DNA of 64,000 nucleotides from contig NZ_SUNB01000001.1 of NCBI RefSeq assembly GCF_007570825.1, forward strand, positions 1,984,001-2,048,000. Reading direction: 5' to 3'. Below the pieces are notes generated by a model. That model saw only the letters and a list, made by a program, of their open reading frames with translations. It was not told where the DNA came from and made no database searches. Positions 56,222-64,000 of the stretch are shown in pieces. This stretch comes from Pleionea sediminis (GTDB lineage: Bacteria > Pseudomonadota > Gammaproteobacteria > Enterobacterales > Kangiellaceae). Position numbers and translations under genes: made by a program. The stretch's first letter is position 1. Each line of letters begins with the position of its first letter.

Positions 56222-56467
56222 ATGGCTCGAGTTACCGTTCAGGATGCCGTAGATAAAATCGGCAACCGATTTGATTTAGTATTGGTTTCTGCCAAGCGTG
56301 CGCGTCAGTTGGCGACACAAGGCAAAGACCCAATGGTTGACTGGGATAACGACAAACCAACCGTTGTCGCGTTGCGCGAAATTGAAGAGGGTTTGGTTAA
56401 CCGTGGAAATGTTGACCGCTTAGGACATGTCGCTGAAGACGAGCAAGAGCAGGAATACGGCGAATAA
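56222..56467 (+). CDS. rpoZ: RNA polymerase omega subunit
   Basis: An 81-residue protein, [31 protein letters not shown], the omega signature, with [15 protein letters not shown] later. It assists polymerase assembly and contributes to a ppGpp site. GGAGAAGCTG precedes the ATG. It is followed by a terminator, so spoT has its own promoter or readthrough. Confidence 0.97.
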   Translation: MARVTVQDAVDKIGNRFDLVLVSAKRARQLATQGKDPMVDWDNDKPTVVALREIEEGLVNRGNVDRLGHVAEDEQEQEYGE

Positions 56468-56488
56468 TCGTTCTAATACCTGAATTAC

Positions 56489-56527
56489 AAAGCTACCGAG
56501 TCTGAGTACAGTCGGTAGCTTTCTTTT
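56489..56527 (+). terminator. Terminator after rpoZ
   Basis: AAAGCTACCGA (56489-56499) pairs perfectly with TCGGTAGCTTT (56512-56522), followed by CTTTT. Confidence 0.85.
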
Positions 56528-56671
56528 ATCTGATCTATTATTACCAGAGTATATACCTTATAGAAAATCGGCTTACCCGAAACAGCCGGAAGTGAGGCAG
56601 AGTCACCTATTTTAGGTCTTGATTTCACTCAATCGCACGGAAGTTTTTGGGCAGTTTATCGGAGAACGCAC

Positions 56672-58774
56672 TTGTACCTGTTTGTCGGTTTAAAAGAACA
56701 GCTCGAGACATACCTGGATAAAGAGCAGGTCGCTCAAATTCAAGACGCCTATATTGTGGCGCGCGATGCTCATGCCGGGCAGCTGCGCTCGTCTGGCGAT
56801 CCTTACATCACTCACCCGGTGGCGGTGGCTCGTATCTTATCGGAATATCACTTTGACCCGCAGACGATAATGGCTGCGTTGTTACATGATGTCATTGAAG
56901 ATTGTGATGTAACCAAAGAAGAATTGGCGGAAAAATTTGGTACTCAAGTTGCCGATTTGGTGGAAGGCGTTAGTAAATTAACGCAAATTAAGTTCCGCAC
57001 TCGTGCCGAAGCCCAAGCCGAAAATTTCCGCAAAATGATGATGGCGATGGTGCAGGACATTCGAGTCATCCTCATAAAGTTAGCTGACCGTTTACATAAT
57101 ATGCGTACGTTGGGTTCACTAAAGCCAGAAAAAAGACGGCGTATCGCTAATGAGACTCTCGAAATTTATGCGCCAATAGCCTTGCGATTAGGTATGTATG
57201 GCATTCGCAGTGAACTCGAAGACTTGGGATTCTCAGCACGTTATCCCATGCGCTATCGGGTGTTAAAAGAATCTGTGAAAAAAGCGCGCGGTAATCGAAA
57301 AGAAATTATCAACACGATAATCGATAATATTCAGCAACGTCTCGAAGCTGATGTGCTTCATGCCCGAGTGGTCGGTCGAGAGAAAGATTTATTCAGCATT
57401 TATCGTAAAATGAAAGAAAAGCGAACGTCGTTAACGGACGTAATGGATGTTTATGCTTTTCGTGTCATTTGCGATACAGAAGATACCTGTTATCGCATAC
57501 TCGGCTTCTTACACAGTCTTTACATTCCTATTCCCGGTCGTTTTAAAGATTATATTGCCATCCCCAAAGCCAATGGTTATCAAAGCTTACACACAACTTT
57601 GAAAGGTCCTCACGGATTACACATCGAAGTGCAAATTCGTACCGACTCTATGGACCAAATGGCTGAAAATGGTGTTGCTGCACATTGGTTGTATAAATCA
57701 AATAACGATTCGAATCCTGCGGAGTTAAAAGCTCGAGAATGGATGAAGAGTTTGATGGAGTTACAAAATCGAGCGGGCGACTCCATGGAATTTATCGAAA
57801 ATGTAAAAATCGATTTATTCCCCGACGAAGTGTTTGTCTTTACGCCAAACGGTTCAATTATTGTTTTGCCGCATGGTGCGACGCCTGTCGATTTTGCCTA
57901 CGCAATTCACACCGACGTCGGCAACAGTTGTATTGCGAGCAAAATTAATCGCCAAATTATGCCCCTAAGTACGCCATTGGTAAATGGCAGCACGGTTGAA
58001 ATTATTACGGCACCAGGTGCAAAACCTAACCCAAGCTGGTTGAGTTTTGTTATTACGGGTAAAGCGCGTGCAAACATACGCCACTTTTTGAAAAATCTCC
58101 GATTGGATGAGGCACTCAAATTAGGTGAGCGTTTACTGGATCAAGCCTTGGGCGATAAGTCTCTTGATGACTATGATGACGACTTGAAGCAAAGCATTGC
58201 GAAGAAAACGCGACATAAGAATTTTGATGAAGTTTTAACGGAAATAGGATTGGGTCGGTTAGCTGCAATTGTTATTGCGCATCGACTATTGCCTGAAGAA
58301 GAATCGGTTGTTGATGACGATGTTTCTAATAAAAAGCCGATGGCGATTCGTGGCACCGAAGGCTTGTTAGTCAGTTATGCAAAATGTTGTCATCCGATTC
58401 CTTACGAACCCATCGTTGCTTTTGTAAGTGCCGGAAGGGGAATCATTATACATCGTGCAGATTGTAATAATGTTGCGAAACATCAGGCCGACGACCATAA
58501 ATACATGCCCGTACAATGGGAAGAAGGTATTCAAGGCGAATTTACCATTGAGCTACGAGTGGTTGTATTTAATGATCGAGGTGTACTTGCGAAAGTCACC
58601 AGTGTCATAGCGGAAGCCGAAGCTAACATCGTTAATATCGACATTGATCAGCAAGATGGTACAACCAACGCACTGAATTTCACAATGACGGTAAGAGATC
58701 GAGTTCATTTGGCAAACATTATTCGACTTGTTAGAAAACATAAGTTTGTCAACAAAATTACCCGAAGCAAATAA
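56672..58774 (+). CDS. spoT: Bifunctional (p)ppGpp synthetase/hydrolase SpoT
   Basis: A 700-residue RSH enzyme. The HD hydrolase has ITHPVAVARILSEYH and LLHDVIEDC. The synthetase domain includes RFKDYIAIPKANGYQSLHTTLKGPHGLHIEVQIRT. TGS (EVFVFTPNGSIIVLPHGATPVDFAYAIH) and a C-terminal ACT domain follow. The start is TTG, giving MYLFVGLKEQLETYL, matching the E. coli SpoT start. It sets basal ppGpp and hence the stringent response. Confidence 0.97.
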   Translation: MYLFVGLKEQLETYLDKEQVAQIQDAYIVARDAHAGQLRSSGDPYITHPVAVARILSEYHFDPQTIMAALLHDVIEDCDVTKEELAEKFGTQVADLVEGVSKLTQIKFRTRAEAQAENFRKMMMAMVQDIRVILIKLADRLHNMRTLGSLKPEKRRRIANETLEIYAPIALRLGMYGIRSELEDLGFSARYPMRYRVLKESVKKARGNRKEIINTIIDNIQQRLEADVLHARVVGREKDLFSIYRKMKEKRTSLTDVMDVYAFRVICDTEDTCYRILGFLHSLYIPIPGRFKDYIAIPKANGYQSLHTTLKGPHGLHIEVQIRTDSMDQMAENGVAAHWLYKSNNDSNPAELKAREWMKSLMELQNRAGDSMEFIENVKIDLFPDEVFVFTPNGSIIVLPHGATPVDFAYAIHTDVGNSCIASKINRQIMPLSTPLVNGSTVEIITAPGAKPNPSWLSFVITGKARANIRHFLKNLRLDEALKLGERLLDQALGDKSLDDYDDDLKQSIAKKTRHKNFDEVLTEIGLGRLAAIVIAHRLLPEEESVVDDDVSNKKPMAIRGTEGLLVSYAKCCHPIPYEPIVAFVSAGRGIIIHRADCNNVAKHQADDHKYMPVQWEEGIQGEFTIELRVVVFNDRGVLAKVTSVIAEAEANIVNIDIDQQDGTTNALNFTMTVRDRVHLANIIRLVRKHKFVNKITRSK

Positions 58775-58801
58775 ATTAACAATAAAATTAAAGAGGATGC
58801 T

Positions 58802-59188
58802 ATGGCTAAGCAAATCATTTCAACAGAGAATGCTCCAGCAGCAATTGGAACCTATTCTCAAGCGGTTAAAGTGAATGACACGGTTTATTTTTCGGGCCAA
58901 ATTCCGCTTGATCCTCAGTCAATGACTTTAAAAAACGACTCGATTGAAGAGCAAATTCATCAGGTATTTAAAAACCTATCTGCTGTTGCAGAGGCTGCTA
59001 ATGGTTCGTTAAACGATATTGTTAAGTTGAATATCTTTTTAACGGATTTGTCGTGTTTTGCTACCGTTAATGAAATTATGTCTGAATATTTTGAACAACC
59101 TTATCCTGCTCGAGCTGCAATTGGTGTAAAAGAATTACCGAAAGGTGCCAATGTCGAAATGGACGGCATTATGGTTTTATCTAAATAA
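58802..59188 (+). CDS. ridA: RidA family 2-iminobutanoate/2-iminopropanoate deaminase
   Basis: A 128-residue protein starting [34 protein letters not shown], with the RidA Arg in [23 protein letters not shown]. It hydrolyses reactive enamine/imine intermediates made by PLP enzymes. AGAGGA lies before the ATG. It is 27 bases after spoT, the usual order in gammaproteobacteria. Confidence 0.96.
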   Translation: MAKQIISTENAPAAIGTYSQAVKVNDTVYFSGQIPLDPQSMTLKNDSIEEQIHQVFKNLSAVAEAANGSLNDIVKLNIFLTDLSCFATVNEIMSEYFEQPYPARAAIGVKELPKGANVEMDGIMVLSK

Positions 59189-59258
59189 CAATTAGTTCAT
59201 TAAAAGTTTTTAACAAAATTCAATTTGCTAAATTCGGGTGAGTTGAGAGATAACGTTG

Positions 59259-59936
59259 ATGAAAGAAAACCGTCTGGCTCGGATTAATGAGCTACTCAAT
59301 AATCGCCAACCTGACTTAACTGTTTTTATGGATCAGGTTCATAAGCCTCATAACCTGGCGGCCGTTGTTCGTACAGCTGATGCTATTGGTATTGGTGAAG
59401 TGCATGCTGTGAGAGCAGAGGGTGCAATTCATCGATGCAGTGGAACAGCCATGGGCAGTGATCGCTGGGTAACGACGCATCGTTATGAAACTTTTAAAGA
59501 GGGTATTGAAGTCGTTAAAAAGCAGGGCATGCAAGTTTTAGCCGCTCATTTATCCGATAAGGCAGTTGATTTTCGCAGTATTGATTACACCAAGCCAACG
59601 TGTATTTTATTAGGTGCCGAAAAAGAAGGTGTAACCGATGAAGCAGCCAATGCTGCTGATCAACACATCATTATCCCAATGCTTGGAATGGTTCAGTCGT
59701 TAAATGTTTCTGTGGCGAATTCGATCATTTTGTATGAGGCACAACGGCAACGTGAAGCTGCGGGTATGTATGGAACAAGAAAAATATCCGATGAAGTTTA
59801 TGAGCGATTAGTTTTCGAATGGTTGCATCCCAAAATTAAACGGTTTTGCCAAAAGCACAAAATTCGTTATCCACAACTCAATGAAGAGGGTGATATTGAC
59901 GACGATGCTTGGCAAGAGTTAAGACGTAATATTTAA
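59259..59936 (+). CDS. trmH: tRNA (guanosine(18)-2'-O)-methyltransferase
   Basis: A 225-residue SPOUT-fold enzyme. Motifs: MDQVHKPHNLAAVVRTADAIGIGEVHAV (motif 1 with catalytic Asn/Arg), CILLGAEKEGVTDEA (motif 2) and IIPMLGMVQSLNVSVANSIILYEAQRQRE (knot, motif 3). It methylates G18 of tRNA. ATG at 59259; a TTG immediately before is in frame. Order spoT-ridA-trmH is typical. Confidence 0.95.
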   Translation: MKENRLARINELLNNRQPDLTVFMDQVHKPHNLAAVVRTADAIGIGEVHAVRAEGAIHRCSGTAMGSDRWVTTHRYETFKEGIEVVKKQGMQVLAAHLSDKAVDFRSIDYTKPTCILLGAEKEGVTDEAANAADQHIIIPMLGMVQSLNVSVANSIILYEAQRQREAAGMYGTRKISDEVYERLVFEWLHPKIKRFCQKHKIRYPQLNEEGDIDDDAWQELRRNI

Positions 59937-59981
59937 TCCTCTCTTATGACTAGAGGGGAAAACAAACAGGAACTTGAGTAA

Positions 59982-61187
59982 ATGAGCTCTCAATCAGCCC
60001 CTTTAGTACTGCAAGAACGTCTGCGTTCATTAGATTTTATTCGTGGAATTGCTGTTTTGGGTATTCTCATGATGAACATCCAAGCGTTTTCCATGCCTTT
60101 CGCTGCTTATGCGAACCCCACCAACTTTGGCGACTTAACTGGTATCAATTACTGGTCTTGGTATTTGTCGCATTTGTTTTTTGACCAAAAATTCATGAGT
60201 ATATTTTCAATACTATTTGGTGTCGGCATTTTAATTTTCTCCGAACGTGCTGATGCAAAAGAAGGTCACAGTGGTAAACGTCATTATATTCGAATGTTTT
60301 GGTTATTTGTCTTTGGAATGATTCATGCCTATTTCATTTGGTGGGGGGATATTTTAGTCGCTTATTCCTTAAGTGGTGCGCTTGCCTATCTCTTTCGAAA
60401 TGTTGGTGTAAAGGCTTTGGCAATAACCGGGTTTTCTTTTATTTTGTTAGTATCTTTATTTCAACTTCTTCAAGGCTTTGCTTTGCCACACATGTCGGAA
60501 AAAGAAATTGCTGACAATATATTAGTGTTTTGGTCTCCTGGTGAAGAAGCCATTGGAAAAGAAGTGGCTGCCTATTCCGGAACCTGGTTAGAGGCTTTTC
60601 ATTTTAGAGTTTCGCAAGCCATTATGGTTCAAACATTTACTTTGTTATATATCTTTAAAATATTGGGATTGAACTTAATTGGCATGGCGTTGTACAAGTC
60701 GAACTTCTTTAGAGGTAGTTATCGAAGAGGAACTTATTTATTTAGCGGACTCATGCTGGTCATTATTGGAACTACGCTTACTGGTATCGGCGCGACATAC
60801 AATATTGAAAGTAATTTTTCATGGCAGTTCTCAATTGCTTATGGCATACAGTTTAATTATTGGGGGAGTACCTTTTCTGCATTGGGTTATATGAGCCTTC
60901 TGATGTGGATGAGTCAAAATATTGAAACTAACTTTTTTAAGCGCTCAATGGCAAAGGTTGGGCAAATGGCATTTACTAATTATATTCTACAGTCTCTCAT
61001 CTGCACGACCATTATTTACGGTTATGGATTGAATCTGTACGGTAAACTAGAACGTTTTGATCAAGTGCTCTTTACGTTTGCTGTTTGGATGATTTTGCTT
61101 ATATTTTCAAGTGTTTGGTTGAGTCGTTTTCGATTTGGACCTCTTGAGAAAGTATGGCGAGCGCTAACTTATGGAAAAGTTTCTTAA
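59982..61187 (+). CDS. DUF418 (YeiB-like) membrane protein
   Basis: A 401-residue protein with about ten membrane helices. It begins ERLRSLDFIRGIAVLGILMMNIQAFSMP, the DUF1624/DUF418 signature, and has FDQKFMSIFSILFGVGILIFSERA and RMFWLFVFGMIHAYFIWWGDIL, ending in QMAFTNYILQSLICTTIIYGYGLNLYG. The family is related to acyltransferase-3-like membrane proteins but has no confirmed reaction. CAGGAACTTGAGTAA precedes the ATG. Confidence 0.9.
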   Translation: MSSQSAPLVLQERLRSLDFIRGIAVLGILMMNIQAFSMPFAAYANPTNFGDLTGINYWSWYLSHLFFDQKFMSIFSILFGVGILIFSERADAKEGHSGKRHYIRMFWLFVFGMIHAYFIWWGDILVAYSLSGALAYLFRNVGVKALAITGFSFILLVSLFQLLQGFALPHMSEKEIADNILVFWSPGEEAIGKEVAAYSGTWLEAFHFRVSQAIMVQTFTLLYIFKILGLNLIGMALYKSNFFRGSYRRGTYLFSGLMLVIIGTTLTGIGATYNIESNFSWQFSIAYGIQFNYWGSTFSALGYMSLLMWMSQNIETNFFKRSMAKVGQMAFTNYILQSLICTTIIYGYGLNLYGKLERFDQVLFTFAVWMILLIFSSVWLSRFRFGPLEKVWRALTYGKVS

Positions 61188-61195
61188 GACTTGAT

Positions 61196-62056
61196 ATGAC
61201 TGACCAATTAGAGTTGTTATCGCGTATTAAAAGCAATCATTTACCCGTTTATGATTGTCGAAGTCACTCCGACTTTCTCGCCAATCATTGGCGAGAAAGT
61301 GTCAATATCCCAAGTAATGAACTATTTGAGCGAATGCATGAGTTGCCTGATAAATCACAGTCTTTTTTTGTGATTGTTGATGACCGCTCTTACTCTTTGG
61401 CAAAAATCTTCTTTGAAGAAAGAAATCTACCCGTCGAGCAGTACATACATTGGGAAACATTAAATGTGGCGACTGAGAATGATTGGTGGGCCACAGGAAA
61501 TGCGAGCAATAATTACTTTTGGCGTCCGGCTCCTTTTGTTAAAGACGTTTGCGATCTTTATTTTAAAAAATATTTAAGTCCCCAGAGCTCTATTTATGAT
61601 TTAGCCAGCGGTTCTGGTCGAGATAGCGTCTATTTAGCAATGCAGGGCTATCGTGTCACCGCAGTCGATTATTTACAAACAGCGCTACAACGATGTCAAA
61701 GAACGGCTGCATACCACAATGTTGCTATCGATTGTGTACAAGCTGATTTAGAAAAGGACTTTCAATTTCATACTAATGAAAAATTAGCAGAAAATCCTTC
61801 GGCTATCATGGTGTGTCGATACTTACATCGACCATTATTAAAACAGTTAAAAGAGCATGTAACACCTGGCGGTTTGATTGCTTATCACACTTTTATGGAA
61901 GGTAGCGAAAAATTTGGATCTCCAAAGAACCCTAATTTTTTACTGAAAAAAGGTGAGTTGGCAGAGGTGTTTAGTGAATTTAATATACTTGAAGACCGAA
62001 CTGAATCTCTTAATGATGGACGTCCGGTTTCTTATTTTGTTGCGCAAAAAACTTAG
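61196..62056 (+). CDS. Rhodanese-like domain fused to SAM methyltransferase
   Basis: A 286-residue fusion. The first about 95 residues look like a rhodanese fold (LPVYDCRSHSDFLANHWRESVNIP, FFVIVDDRSYSLAKIFFEER). The active-loop cysteine (CRxGxR) is replaced by VDDRSYS, so sulfur transfer is unlikely. Residues 110-286 form a class I methyltransferase (SIYDLASGSGRDSVYLAMQGYRVTAVDYLQTALQRC; TPGGLIAYHTFMEGSEKFGSPKNPNFLLKKGELAEVF), similar to TehB-like enzymes. The ATG at 61196 is preferred; 61154 would overlap the DUF418 gene by 34 bases. Confidence 0.85.
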   Translation: MTDQLELLSRIKSNHLPVYDCRSHSDFLANHWRESVNIPSNELFERMHELPDKSQSFFVIVDDRSYSLAKIFFEERNLPVEQYIHWETLNVATENDWWATGNASNNYFWRPAPFVKDVCDLYFKKYLSPQSSIYDLASGSGRDSVYLAMQGYRVTAVDYLQTALQRCQRTAAYHNVAIDCVQADLEKDFQFHTNEKLAENPSAIMVCRYLHRPLLKQLKEHVTPGGLIAYHTFMEGSEKFGSPKNPNFLLKKGELAEVFSEFNILEDRTESLNDGRPVSYFVAQKT

Positions 62057-62098
62057 TTTTCTTTCTTTTAAGTCATTAAACTGGCGGTTTACGTATTT

Positions 62099-63961
62099 AT
62101 GTTGAATAAAGTTCTTTTAACTAAAATGTTGATCTTTTTCTTGCTCTCATGTGGTTATTCATCATCGAGTACGGCGGAAGAGAAGATTCAGCCGAAAACC
62201 GTTGATGAACTTAAATTACAGCTCCGAGAAGTCATGGACCTCTATGATATCCCTGGTTTGAGTATTGCTGTGGTAACAGACAAGAATGATCTCTTCGTTG
62301 CTGGAATGGGATACGCCGATCTTGAATCTCAACGGAAAGCATCGGCTGAGACATTGTTTCGTATCGGTTCTATATCAAAAATGTTTGTTGGCTTGGCTGC
62401 ATTAAAATTAGTTGAAGAAGGAAAGCTGAAATTAAATACGCCGTTAAGAGATTTAGCTCCAGAGATCGAGTTTGATAATCCTTGGGAGAAAAACGATCCC
62501 GTTCGTTTTGTCCATTTACTGGAGCATACAACAGGATGGGATGACCTACATTTACCTGAGTTTGCAAGTAATGATCCCAAGCCATTGAGTTTGGAAGAAG
62601 GTATTATGCTTCATCCTGATTCTCGACAGTCACGTTGGCGTCCTGGAACCAAAGTCGCTTATTCAAATTCTGGTGCCGCCGTCGCTGCTTACGTTATTCA
62701 AAAAATTACAAATACTGACTTTGAAAAATACGTAAAACACGAATTTTTTAATAACTTAGATATGATGACGGCAACTTTTCGTAAACCTGAAAGTGAGGTG
62801 CTTACTGCGAGCCTGTATTCATACGGCACCAAGCAACCCTACTGGCATGTTTCTATGCGACCTTCAGGAGCAATTAATGCATCGGCTAGGGATATGTCGG
62901 GTTTTGTTAAATTTTTAATTAATCGAGGCAGTTTTAATGGCGAACAACTACTTAAGCCTCAATCGATTTATCGAATGGAGCATCCTGAATCATCATTAGC
63001 AGCAAGAAGTGGTTTGGTTAATGGTTATGGTTTGGCGAACTTTTCGACTCCCTACAAGAACTTTATTATCTATGGTCATAATGGAGGCGTTAATGGAGGG
63101 CTTTCCAATTTAGGTTATTTGCCTAACGAAAAAGTGGGTTATGTATTGATGATAAACTCTGATAGCTCAGAAGGTCTTGAAGAGCTTACTCAACGAGTCC
63201 GAAGGTTTATTACCTATGGCCGTTCAGGTCCTAAGTTGCCAAAAGTAAAGTCTGTAAATGATTCTGTTATCAATGACTATAGTGGCTATTATGTAGCAAC
63301 CAATCCAAGAAGTGAAAGCGACTATTTTGCGGAATACTTTCTTGGACAGGTTAATATTTCTTTTGAAAAGGATAAAGTTTCCTTTTCAAACCGGGAGAAT
63401 GAAGTTTATGTTCCCGTTGGCAATAATCGTTTTCGTTTAGATAACGAGAGTGCTGCAACTATGATTTTACTGCGTGATCAAGATGGTGTTGCGATTGAAA
63501 AAAATGGGACTTACTATTCCAAAATATCCGCCTTTGAATATTACTCTGCGTTATTTTTCTCTAATGCAATGATCTTATTGATAATATTAAATGTTTTATG
63601 GGCGTTTATTTGGAGCGTTCGACGCTTTTCAAAAAAGATTGAACGAGGAGCTGCAATGCAGGTTCGTGTCTGGCCATTTTTATCGAGCTTTATAGTGAGT
63701 TTAATTTTTATTTTGGTATTGATGGGTTCAGAAGATCTATCTGCATTAGCGACAGTGAGTATTTATTCAATAGGGATTATGGTATTAACCTACTTGTACT
63801 TTTTTACTTCACTAATTGGGTTACTGCAGAATATTCGTTATATCACGGCAAAGGTTAATCCAATTACAAAAATATTTGGCTTTATAAGTAGCATTGTATT
63901 TTTTGTTATGGCGATATATTTAGCAAACTTTGGTGTGATAGGACTTCAAACTTACGCCTAA
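62099..63961 (+). CDS. Beta-lactamase-family serine hydrolase lipoprotein with C-terminal membrane helices
   Basis: A 620-residue protein. The signal peptide ends LLSC (Cys18), a probable lipobox. The class C/AmpH-like domain (about 35-370) has the nucleophile SISK at 91-94, YSN at 188-190 and HNGG in the third position. A beta domain follows, then about four hydrophobic helices from residue 480. Such proteins are D-peptidases or esterases; resistance is not implied. The last base of its stop overlaps the next start (TAATG). Confidence 0.88.
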   Translation: MLNKVLLTKMLIFFLLSCGYSSSSTAEEKIQPKTVDELKLQLREVMDLYDIPGLSIAVVTDKNDLFVAGMGYADLESQRKASAETLFRIGSISKMFVGLAALKLVEEGKLKLNTPLRDLAPEIEFDNPWEKNDPVRFVHLLEHTTGWDDLHLPEFASNDPKPLSLEEGIMLHPDSRQSRWRPGTKVAYSNSGAAVAAYVIQKITNTDFEKYVKHEFFNNLDMMTATFRKPESEVLTASLYSYGTKQPYWHVSMRPSGAINASARDMSGFVKFLINRGSFNGEQLLKPQSIYRMEHPESSLAARSGLVNGYGLANFSTPYKNFIIYGHNGGVNGGLSNLGYLPNEKVGYVLMINSDSSEGLEELTQRVRRFITYGRSGPKLPKVKSVNDSVINDYSGYYVATNPRSESDYFAEYFLGQVNISFEKDKVSFSNRENEVYVPVGNNRFRLDNESAATMILLRDQDGVAIEKNGTYYSKISAFEYYSALFFSNAMILLIILNVLWAFIWSVRRFSKKIERGAAMQVRVWPFLSSFIVSLIFILVLMGSEDLSALATVSIYSIGIMVLTYLYFFTSLIGLLQNIRYITAKVNPITKIFGFISSIVFFVMAIYLANFGVIGLQTYA

Positions 63962-64000
63962 TGAATATTCCTGTTATAAAAGAAACGGACGATTGGATTG
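63961..64000 (+). CDS. Start of an unidentified gene, cut by window edge
   Basis: An ATG overlapping the previous stop (TAATG) opens a frame MNIPVIKETDDWI that runs to the window end. Too short to identify. The overlap suggests translational coupling with the hydrolase. Confidence 0.55.
   Translation, partial: MNIPVIKETDDWI

Overview
The window reads as a chromosomal segment of a moderately AT-rich gammaproteobacterium. The evidence is a set of conserved gammaproteobacterial blocks: bamE/fur/recN/nadK; hrcA-grpE-dnaK-dnaJ followed by dapB-carA-carB-greA; yicC-gmk-rpoZ-spoT-ridA-trmH; and a class Ia nrdAB pair. Gene style and order resemble marine Oceanospirillales or Kangiella-type bacteria, but genus placement is inference only. 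I saw no tRNA, rRNA, insertion sequence, prophage or CRISPR array. Almost all of the window is coding, so the interest lies in its regulatory DNA and RNA.

Layout. 1-1.7 kb: surface-modification edge (glycosyltransferase fragment, sulfotransferase-like protein) and a DUF423 membrane pair. 1.7-7 kb: DoxX protein, ECF sigma/anti-sigma pair, bamE, fur, recN, nadK. 7.2-12.4 kb: heat-shock cluster, with sigma-32-type promoters before grpE and dnaK. 12.5-20 kb: methyltransferase, dapB, an unannotated CsrB/RsmZ-like RNA, then carA-carB-greA behind a leader with an intrinsic terminator. 20-26.3 kb: EEP-family phosphodiesterase, thioesterase, TonB-dependent receptor, small membrane protein, Atm1-type ABC exporter. 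26.3-31.8 kb: candidate NrdR boxes and a cobalamin riboswitch in front of nrdA-nrdB, then a thioesterase and a YedK/HMCES protein. 32-33.5 kb: AbgT transporter. 33.6-41 kb: a minus-strand MacAB-like efflux operon followed by its likely NtrY/NtrC-type two-component system, with a sigma-54 promoter and twin enhancer palindromes upstream. 41.3-49.9 kb: mixed housekeeping and hypothetical genes (CvfB, Bcr/CflA-type MFS, MaoC, YceH, lipoprotein cyclophilin, SelO, DUF4097). 50-62 kb: hrpB, a GAF-like protein, rph, yicC, gmk, rpoZ, spoT, ridA, trmH, DUF418, rhodanese-methyltransferase fusion. 62.1-64 kb: serine beta-lactamase-like lipoprotein and the first codons of another gene.

How it fits together. 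Three control circuits can be read from sequence. (1) A noncoding RNA of about 265 nt at 14.6-14.86 kb carries 21 GGA motifs and ends in a perfect terminator, which is the design of a CsrA/RsmA sponge. (2) A B12 riboswitch ahead of an oxygen-dependent, B12-independent ribonucleotide reductase implies a B12-dependent isozyme elsewhere in the genome. (3) The efflux operon has a GG-N10-GC promoter and two copies of a TGTCCCA-N4-TGGGACA-type palindrome, and the operon also carries a sigma-54 activator and sensor kinase: a self-contained envelope-stress or export module. Smaller RNA-level controls are suggested at recN (Shine-Dalgarno in a hairpin), carA (leader terminator) and gmk (three-way junction ending in a U-tract).
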